Source of the DNA: Pleurodeles waltl
Lineage: Eukaryota > Chordata > Amphibia > Caudata > Salamandridae
Reading direction: 5' to 3'
Assembly: GCF_031143425.1 (NCBI RefSeq)
Contig: NC_090446.1
Span: forward strand, 1,025,995,066-1,026,059,065
DNA: 64,000 nt
In this document: positions 55,256 through 64,000 of the stretch, piece after piece
Numbering within the stretch: position 1 is the first letter of the stretch
Layout of the letters: each line of letters opens with the position of its first letter
The notes under the pieces: generated by a model
The model's input: only the letters and a program-made list of their open reading frames with translations
Database searches by the model: none
What the model was told of the DNA's origin: nothing
Translations under genes and position numbers: made by a program

Positions 55256-58200
55256 TTTCCCCCCCCCCCGGGCCGGCTGAGCTAGAGGCCAAAATCCACA
55301 GGTAGGCACTTTGCAAAAAACACCTCTGTTTTCTGTGAAAAAATATGTTGTGTCCACGTTGTGTTTTGGGCCATTTCCTTTTGTGGGCGCTAGGCCTACC
55401 CACACAAGTGAGGTACCATTTTTATGGAGAGACTTAGGGGAACGCTGGGTGGAAGGAAATTTGTGGCTCCTCTCAGATTCCAGAACTTTCTGTCACCGAA
55501 ATGAGAGGAAAAAGTGTTTTTTAGCCAGATTTTGATGTTTGCAAAGGATTCTGGGTAACAGAACCTGGTCCGAGCCACACAAGTCACCCCATCTTGGATT
55601 CCCCTAGGTCTCTAGTTTTCAGAAATGCACAGGTTTGGTAGGTTTCCCTAGGTGGCGGCTGAGCTACAGGCCAAAATCTACAGGTAGGCACTTTGCTAAA
55701 AACAGGTCTGTTTTCTGTGATGTGTCCACGTTGCGCTTTGGGGTGTTTCCTGTTGCGGGCGCTAGGCCTACCCACACAAGTGAGGTATCATTTTTATCGG
55801 GAGACGTGGGGGAACGCTGGGTGGAAGGAAATTTGTAGCTCCTCTCAGATTACAGAACTTTCTGCCACAAAAATGTGAGGGACATGTGTTTTTTTAGCCA
55901 AATTTTGAGGTTTGCAAAGGATTCTGGGTAACAGAACCTGGTCCGAGCCCCACAAGTCACCCCTCCTTGGATTCCCCTAGGTCTCTAGTTTTCAGAAATG
56001 CACAGGTTTGGTAGGTTTCCCTAGGTGCCGGCTGAGCTAGAGGCCAAAATCTACAGGTAGGCACTTCGCAAAAAACACCTCTGTTTTTTTCCAAAATTTA
56101 GCATGTGTCCACGTTGCGCTTTGGGGTGTTTCCTGTCGCCGGCGCTAAGCCTACCCACGCAAGTGAGGTATCATTTTTATCGGGAGACTTGGGGGAACGC
56201 TGGGTGGAAGGAAATTTGTAGCTCCTCTCAGATTCCAGAACTTTCTGCCACAGAAATGTGAGGGACATGTGTTTTTTTAGCCAAATTTTGAGGTTTGCAA
56301 AGGATTCTGGGTAACAGAACCTGGTCCGAGCCCCGCAAGTCAGCCCTCCTTGGATTCCCCTTGGTCTCTAGTTTTCAGAAATGCACAGGTTTGGTAGGTT
56401 TCCATAGGTGCCGGCTGAGCTAGAGGCCAAAATCTACAGGTAGGCACTTCGCAAAAAACACCTCTGTTTTTTTCCAAAATTTAGGATGTGTCCACGTTGC
56501 GCTTTGGGGTGTTTCCTGTCGCCGGCGCTAGGCCTACCCACGCAAGTGAGGTATCATTTTTATCGGGAGACTTGGGGGAACGCTGGGTGGAAGGAAATTT
56601 GTAGCTCCTCTCAGATTCCAGAACTTTCTGCCACAGAAATGTGAGGGACATGTGTTTTTTTAGCCAAATTTTGAGGTTTGCAAAGGATTCTGGGTAACAG
56701 AACCTGGTCTGAGCCCCGCAAGTCACCCCTCCTTGGATTCTCCTAGGTCTCTAGTTTTCAGAAATGCACAGGTTTGGTACGTTTCCCTAGGTGCCGGCTG
56801 AGCTAGAGGCCAAAATCTACAGGTAGGCACTTCGCAAAAAACACCTCTGTTTTTTTCCAAAATTTAAGATGTGTCCACGTTGCGCTTTGGGGTGTTTCCT
56901 GTCGCCGGTGCTAGGCCTACCCACGCAAGTGAGGTATCATTTTTATCGGGAGACTTGGGGGAACGCTGGGTGGAAGGAAATTTGTAGCTCCTCTCAGATT
57001 CCAGAACTTTCTGCCACAAAAATGTGAGGGACATGTGTTTTTTTAGCCAAATTTTGAGGTTTGCAAAGGATTCTGGGTAACAGAACCTGGTCCGAGCCCC
57101 GCAAGTCACCCCTCCTTGGATTCCCCTAGGTCTCTAGTTTTCAGAAATGCACAGGTTTGGTAGGTTTCCCTAGGTGCCTGCTGAGCTAGAGGCCAAAATC
57201 TACAGGTAGGCACTTCGCAAAAAACACCTCTGTTTTTTTCCAAAATTTAAGATGTGTCCACGTTGCGCTTTGGGGTGTTTCCTGTCGCCGGCGCTAGGCC
57301 TACCCACGCAAGTGAGGTATCATTTTTATCGGGAGACTTAGGGAACGCTGGGTGGAAGGAAATTTGTAGCTCCTCTCAGATTCCAGAACTTTCTGCCACA
57401 GAAATGTGAGGGACATGTGTTTTTTTAGCCAAATTTTGAGGTTTGCAAAGGATTCTGGGTAACAGAACCTGGTCCGAGCCCCGCAAGTCAGCCCTCCTTG
57501 GATTCCCCTTGGTCTCTAGTTTTCAGAAATGCACAGGTTTGGTAGGTTTCCCTAGGTGCCGGCTGAGCTAGAGGCCAAAATCTACAGGTAGCCACTTCGC
57601 AAAAAACACCTCTGTTTTTTTCCAAAATTTAGGATGTGTCCACGTTGCGCTTTGGGGTGTTTCCTGTCGCCGGCGCTAGGCCTACCCACGCAAGTGAGGT
57701 ATCATTTTTATCGGGAGACTTGGGGGAACGCTGGGTGGAAGGAAATTTGTAGCTCCTCTCAGATTCCAGAACTTTCTGCCACAGAAATGTGAGGGACATG
57801 TGTTTTTTTAGCCAAATTTTGAGGTTTGCAAAGGATTCTGGGTAACAGAACCTGGTCTGAGCCCCGCAAGTCACCCCTCCTTGGATTCCCCTAGGTCTCT
57901 AGTTTTCAGAAATGCACAGGTTTGGTAGGTTTCCCTAGGTGCCGGCTGAGCTAGAGGCCAAAATCTACAGGTAGGCACTTCGCAAAAAACACCTCTGTTT
58001 TTTTCCAAAATTTAGGATGTGTCCACGTTGCGCTTTGGGGTGTTTCCTGTCGCCGGCGCTAGGCCTACCCACGCAAGTGAGGTATCATTTTTATCGGGAG
58101 ACTTGGGGGAACGCTGGGTGGAAGGAAATTTGTAGCTCCTCTCAGATTCCAGAACTTTCTGCCACAAAAATGTGAGGGACATGTGTTTTTTTAGCCAAAT

Positions 58201-61200
58201 TTTGAGGTCTGCAAAGGATTCTGGGTAACAGAACCTGGTCCGAGCCCCGCAAGTCACCCCTCCTTGGATTCCCCTAGGTCTCTAGTTTTCAGAAATGCAC
58301 AGGTTTGGTAGGTTTCCCTAGGTGCCGGCTGAGCTAGAGGCCAAAATCTACAGGTAGGCACTTCGCAAAAAACACCTCTGTTTTTTTCCAAAATTTAGGA
58401 TGTGTCCACGTTGCGCTTTGGGGTGTTTCCTGTCGCCGGCGCTAGGCCTACCCACACAAGTGAGGTATCATTTTTATCGGGAGACTTGGGGGAACGCTGG
58501 GTGGAAGGAAATTTGTAGCTCCTCTCAGATTCCAGAACTTTCTGCCACAGAAATGTGAGGGACATGTGTTTTTTTAGCCAAATTTTGAGGTTTGCAAAGG
58601 ATTCTGGGTAACAGAACCTGGTCCGAGCCCCGCAAGTCACCCCTCCTTGGATTCCCCTAGGTCTCTAGTTTTCAGAAATGCACAGGTTTGGTAGGTTTCC
58701 CTAGGTGCCGGCTGAGCTAGAGGCCAAAATCTACAGGTAGGCACTTCGCAAAAAACACCTCTGTTTTTTTCCAAAATTTTGGATGTGTCCACGTTGCGCT
58801 TTGGGGTGTTTCCTGTCGCCGGCGCTAGGCCTACCCACGCAAGTGAGGTATCATTTTTATCGGGAGACTTGGGGGAACGCTGGGTGGAAGGAAATTTGTA
58901 GCTCCTCTCAGATTCCAGAACTTTCTGCCACAAAAATGTGAGGGACATGTGTTTTTTTAGCCAAATTTTGAGGTTTGCAAAGGATTCTGTGTAACAGAAC
59001 CTGGTCCGAGCCCCGCAAGTCACCCCTCCTTGGATTCCCCTAGGTCTCTAGTTTTCAGAAATGCACAGGTTTGGTAGGTTTCCCTAGGTGCCGGCTGAGC
59101 TAGAGGCCAAAATCTACAGGTAGGCACTTCGCAAAAAACACCTCTGTTTTTTTCCAAAATTTAGGATGTGTCCACGTTGCGCTTTGGGGTGTTTCCTGTC
59201 GCCGGCGCTAGGCCTACCCACGCAAGTGAGGTATCATTTTTATCGGGAGACTTGGGGGAACGCTGGGTGGAAGGAAATTTGTAGCTCCTCTCAGATTCCA
59301 GAACTTTCTGCCACAGAAATGTGAGGGACATGTGTTTTTTTAGCCAAATTTTGAGGTTTGCAAAGGATTCTGGGTAACAGAACCTGGTCCGAGCCCCGCA
59401 AGTCACCCCTCCTTGGATTCCCCTAGGTCTCTAGTTTTCAGAAATGCACAGGTTTGGTAGGTTTACCTAGGTGCCGGCTGAGCTAGAGGCCAAAATCTAC
59501 AGGTAGGCACTTCGCAAAAAACACCTCTGTTTTTTTCCAAAATTTAGGATGTGTCCACGTTGCGCTTTGGGGTGTTTCCTGTCGCCGGCGCTAGGCCTAC
59601 CCACGCAAGTGAGGTATCATTTTTATCGGGAGACTTGGGGGAACGCTGGGTGGAAGGAAATTTGTAGCTCCTCTCAGATTCCAGAACTTTCTGCCACAGA
59701 AATGTGAGGGACATGTGTTTTTTTAGCCAAATTTTGAGGTTTGCAAAGGATTCTGGGTAACAGAACCTGGTCCGAGCCCCGCAAGTCACCCCTCCTTGGA
59801 TTCCCCTAGGTCTCTAGTTTTCATAAATGCACAGGTTTGGTAGGTTTCCCTAGGTGCCGGCTGAGCTAGAGGCCAAAATCTACAGGTAGGCACTTCGCAA
59901 AAAACACCTCTGTTTTTTTCCAAAATTTTGGACGTGTCCACGTTGCGCTTTGGGGTGTTTCCTGTCGCCGGCGCTAGGCCTACCCACGCAAGTGAGGTAT
60001 CATTTTTATCGGGAGACTTGGGGGAACGCTGGGTGGAAGGAAATTTGTAGCTCCTCTCAGATTCCAGAACTTTCTGCCACAAAAATGTGAGGGACATGTG
60101 TTTTTTTAGCCAAATTTTGAGGTTTGCAAAGGATTCTGGGTAACAGAACCTGGTCCGAGCCCCGCAAGTCACCCCTCCTTGGATTCCCCTAGGTCTCTAG
60201 TTTTCAGAAATGCACAGGTTTGGTAGGTTTCCCTAGGTGCCGGCTGAGCTAGAGGCCAAAATCTACAGGTAGGCACTTCGCAAAAAACACCTCTGTTTTT
60301 TTCCAAAATTTAGGATGTGTCCACGTTGCGCTTTGGGGTGTTTCCTGTCGCCGGCGCTAGGCCTACCCACGCAAGTGAGGTATCATTTTTATCGGGAGAC
60401 TTGGGGGAACGCTGGGTGGAAGGAAATTTGTAGCTCCTCTCAGATTCCAGAACTTTCTGCCACAGAAATGTGAGGGACATGTGTTTTTTTAGCCAAATTT
60501 TGAGGTTTGCAAAGGATTCTGTGTAACAGAACCTGGTCCGAGCCCCGCAAGTCACCCCTCCTTGGATTCCCCTAGGTCTCTAGTTTTCAGAAATGCACAG
60601 GTTTGGTAGGTTTCCCTAGGTGCCGGCTGAGCTAGAGGCCAAAATCTACAGGTAGGCACTTCGCAAAAAACACCTCTGTTTTTTTCCAAAATTTAGGATG
60701 TGTCCACGTTGCGCTTTGGGGTGTTTCCTGTCGCCGGCGCTAGGCCTACCCACGCAAGTGAGGTATCATTTTTATCGGGAGACTTGGGGGAACGCTGGGT
60801 GGAAGGAAATTTGTAGCTCCTCTCAGATTCCAGAACTTTCTGCCACAGAAATGTGAGGGACATGTGTTTTTTTAGCCAAATTTTGAGGTTTGCAAAGGAT
60901 TCTGGGTAACAGAACCTGGTCCGAGCCCCGCAAGTCACCCCTCCTTGGATTCCCCTAGGTCTCTAGTTTTCAGAAATGCACAGGTTTGGTAGGTTTACCT
61001 AGGTGCCGGCTGAGCTAGAGGCCAAAATCTACAGGTAGGCACTTCGCAAAAAACACCTCTGTTTTTTTCCAAAATTTAGGATGTGTCCACGTTGCGCTTT
61101 GGGGTGTTTCCTGTCGCCGGCGCTAGGCCTACCCACGCAAGTGAGGTATCATTTTTATCGGGAGACTTGGGGGAACGCTGGGTGGAAGGAAATTTGTAGC

Positions 61201-64000
61201 TCCTCTCATATTCCAGAACTTTCTGCCACAGAAATGTGAGGGACATGTGTTTTTTTAGCCAAATTTTGAGGTTTGCAAAGGATTCTGGGTAACAGAACCT
61301 GGTCCGAGCCCCGCAAGTCACCCCTCCTTGGATTCCCCTATGTCTCTAGTTTTCATAAATGCACAGGTTTGGTAGGTTTCCCTAGGTGCCGGCTGAGCTA
61401 GAGGCCAAAATCTACAGGTAGGCACTTCGCAAAAAACACCTCTGTTTTTTTCCAAAATTTTGGATGTGTCCACGTTGCGCTTTGGGGTGTTTCCTGTCGC
61501 CGGCGCTAGGCCTACCCACGCAAGTGAGGTATCATTTTTATCGGGAGACTTGGGGGAACGCTGGGTGGAAGGAAATTTGTAGCTCCTCTCAGATTCCAGA
61601 ACTTTCTGCCACAAAAATGTGAGGGACATGTGTTTTTTTAGCCAAATTTTGAGGTTTGCAAAGGATTCTGGGTAACAGAACCTGGTCCGAGCCCCGCAAG
61701 TCACCCCTCCTTGGATTCCCCTAGGTCTCTAGTTTTCAGAAATGCACAGGTTTGGTAGGTTTCCCTAGGTGCCGGTTGAGCTAGAGGCCAAAATCTACAG
61801 GTAGGCACTTCGCAAAAAACACCTCTGTTTTTTTCCAAAATTTAGGATGTGTCCACGTTGCGCTTTGGGGTGTTTCCTGTCGCCGGCGCTAGGCCTACCC
61901 ACGCAAGTGAGGTATCATTTTTATCGGGAGACTTGGGGGAACGCTGGGTGGAAGGAAATTTGTAGCTCCTCTCAGATTCCAGAACTTTCTGCCACAGAAA
62001 TGTGAGGGACATGTGTTTTTTTAGCCAAATTTTGAGGTTTGCAAAGGATTCTGGGTAACAGAACCTGGTCCGAGCCCCGCAAGTCACCCCTCCTTGGATT
62101 CCCCTAGGTCTCTAGTTTTCAGAAATGCACAGGTTTGGTAGGTTTCCCTAGGTGCCGGCTGAGCTAGAGGCCAAAATCTACAGGTAGGCACTTCGCAAAA
62201 AACACCTCTGTTTTTTTCCAAAATTTAGGATGTGTCCACGTTGCGCTTTGGGGTGTTTCCTGTCACCGGCGCTAGGCCTACCCACGCAAGTGAGGTATCA
62301 TTTTTATCGGGAGACTTGGGGGAACGCTGGGTGGAAGGAAATTTGTAGCTCCTCTCAGATTCCAGAACTTTCTGCCACAGAAATGTGAGGGACATGTGTT
62401 TTTTTAGCCAAATTTTGAGGTTTGCAAAGGATTCTGGGTAACAGAACCTGGTCCGAGCCCCGCAAGTCACCCCTCCTTGGATTCCCCTAGGTCTCTAGTT
62501 TTCAGAAATGCACAGGTTTGGTAGGTTTCCCTAGGTGCCGGCTGAGCTAGAGGCCAAAATCTACAGGTAGGCACTTCGCAAAAAACACCTCTGTTTTTTT
62601 CCAAAATTTTGGATGTGTCCACGTTGCGCTTTGGGGTGTTTCCTGTCGCCGGCGCTAGGCCTACCCACGCAAGTGAGGTATCATTTTTATCGGGAGACTT
62701 GGGGGAACGCTGGGTGGAAGGAAATTTGTAGCTCCTCTCAGATTCCAGAACTTTCTGCCACAAAAATGTGAGGGACATGTGTTTTTTTAGCCAAATTTTG
62801 AGGTTTGCAAAGGATTCTGTGTAACAGAACCTGGTCCGAGCCCCGCAAGTCACCCCTCCTTGGATTCCCCTAGGTCTCTAGTTTTCAGAAATGCACAGGT
62901 TTGGTAGGTTTCCCTAGGTGCCGGCTGAGCTAGAGGCCAAAATCTACAGGTAGGCACTTCGCAAAAAACACCTCTGTTTTTTTCCAAAATTTAGGATGTG
63001 TCCACGTTGCACTTTGGGGTGTTTCCTGTCGCCGGCGCTAGGCCTACCCACGCAAGTGAGGTATCATTTTTATCGGGAGACTTGGGGGAACGCTGGGTGG
63101 AAGGAAATTTGTAGCTCCTCTCAGATTCCAGAACTTTCTGCCACAGAAATGTGAGGGACATGTGTTTTTTTAGCCAAATTTTGAGGTTTGCAAAGGATTC
63201 TGGGTAACAGAACCTGGTCCGAGCCCCGCAAGTCACCCCTCCTTGGATTCCCCTAGGTCTCTAGTTTTCAGAAATGCACAGGTTTGGTAGGTTTACCTAG
63301 GTGCCGGCTGAGCTAGAGGCCAAAATCTACAGGTAGGCACTTCGCAAAAAACACCTCTGTTTTTTTCCAAAATTTAGGATGTGTCCACGTTGCGCTTTGG
63401 GGTGTTTCCTGTCGCCGGCGCTAGGCCTACCCACGCAAGTGAGGTATCATTTTTATCGGGAGACTTGGGGGAACGCTGGGTGGAAGGAAATTTGTAGCTC
63501 CTCTCAGATTCCAGAACTTTCTGCCACAGAAATGTGAGGGACATGTGTTTTTTTAGCCAAATTTTGAGGTTTGCAAAGGATTCTGGGTAACAGAACCTGG
63601 TCCGAGCCCCGCAAGTCACCCCTCCTTGGATTCCCCTAGGTCTCTAGTTTTCATAAATGCACAGGTTTGGTAGGTTTCCCTAGGTGCCGGCTGAGCTAGA
63701 GGCCAAAATCTACAGGTAGGCACTTCGCAAAAAACACCTCTGTTTTTTTCCAAAATTTTGGACGTGTCCACGTTGCGCTTTGGGGTGTTTCCTGTCGCCG
63801 GCGCTAGGCCTACCCACGCAAGTGAGGTATCATTTTTATCGGGAGACTTGGGGGAACGCTGGGTGGAAGGAAATTTGTAGCTCCTCTCAGATTCCAGAAC
63901 TTTCTGCCACAAAAATGTGAGGGACATGTGTTTTTTTAGCCAAATTTTGAGGTTTGCAAAGGATTCTGGGTAACAGAACCTGGTCCGAGCCCCGCAAGTC
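55256..64000. repeat. 383-bp satellite array, ~23 units, runs off window
   Basis: The landmark GGCTGAGCTAGAGGCCAAAATC recurs at about 55267, 55659, 56029, 56413, 56796, 57179, 57561 and then every 383 bp to the end. The first three units are diverged and of unequal length; later ones are nearly identical. Minus-strand frames of 81 or 128 codons appear in every unit. But 383 is not a multiple of 3, so no frame runs through the array, and I treat them as non-coding. Variant sites show partial higher-order repeats (see findings). Confidence 0.95.

Larger units (their letters stand above)
52293..64000. mobile_element. candidate giant piggyBac-like element (left end plus interior)
   Basis: TTAA at 52293-52296 is followed by CCCCTTCTGTGCCCAGGACG. 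TTAA plus a C-rich start is the usual form of piggyBac-type ends. From here on the sequence changes completely: clustered hairpins (52297-52719), a hairpin array (52840-55250) and a 383-bp satellite to the window edge. The parts are linked by a shared linker motif (hairpin cluster to array) and direct abutment (array to satellite). No transposase is visible and the right end is outside the window, so the call is inference. Confidence 0.4.

Noticed and set aside
56481..63927. Repeated 81- and 128-codon minus-strand reading frames in the 383-bp satellite, which could look like a tandem gene family.
   Set aside because: The period is not a multiple of three, so frames cannot join between units. 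The 128-codon version arises only where TTTAGG became TTTTGG and removed a stop. There is no start context, domain or codon-level conservation; identity is equal at all positions.
52840..64000. CRISPR array.
   Set aside because: Units are contiguous tandem repeats without spacers, units are far too long, and no cas genes are present; the sequence is vertebrate.
1..64000. Host genes, tRNA, rRNA or other conserved RNA genes.
   Set aside because: I found no conserved host protein, no tRNA-like cloverleaf with A and B boxes, and no rRNA sequence by reading. A homology search could still reveal short exons.

Overview
The window reads as intergenic DNA from a large, transposon-rich vertebrate genome. 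A salamander fits best, most likely a newt such as Pleurodeles. The grounds are many PIF/Harbinger elements and MITEs with ends like GGCCCTCATTAC, L1-type and other LINE relics, 2-2.5 kb solo-LTR-like blocks, retrovirus-like pol fragments, and a long satellite. I see no host protein-coding gene, tRNA, rRNA or CRISPR array. Almost every long reading frame that looks real belongs to a transposable element, and nearly all are damaged. The species call is inference.

Layout. 1-4778: right part of a Harbinger element carrying a Myb/SANT-type accessory gene (gene A), split by an LTR-like insertion (587-2712). 4782-16760: old interspersed DNA with Harbinger MITEs, a MITE nested in a MITE (12551-13554 inside 12132-~13996), foldback elements and another LTR-like block (7492-9948). 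16831-18857: half of a Harbinger element with accessory gene B. 18858-40240: a decayed L1 on the minus strand, split twice. A 7.46-kb Harbinger element (20025-27487, TSD ATA) sits one codon upstream of the L1 YADD motif. A second, plus-strand LINE (28630-36336, 11-bp TSD) sits in the endonuclease/RT interval. That second LINE is itself interrupted by a Penelope-like fragment, a foldback and an LTR-like block.

40241-41250 is AT-rich. 41250-50100 is a minus-strand retrovirus-like relic (putative gag-side fragment, RNase H, integrase) broken by three MITEs and two LTR-like blocks. 50385-~52035 is a very old LTR-like copy. From 52293 to the window end runs what may be one giant TTAA-flanked (piggyBac-like) element: six consecutive hairpins, then a ~180-bp hairpin array, then about 23 copies of a 383-bp satellite with incipient higher-order structure.

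The Harbinger element at 20025-27487 is the most coherent system. It has a nearly intact DDE transposase (gene on +) divergent from SANT protein A (-) and convergent with SANT protein B (-), all between matching ends. Known PIF/Harbinger elements normally carry one transposase and one Myb-like partner, so a second SANT gene inside the same ends is the main biological oddity. Each gene carries at least one probable lesion, so this copy is likely non-autonomous today.
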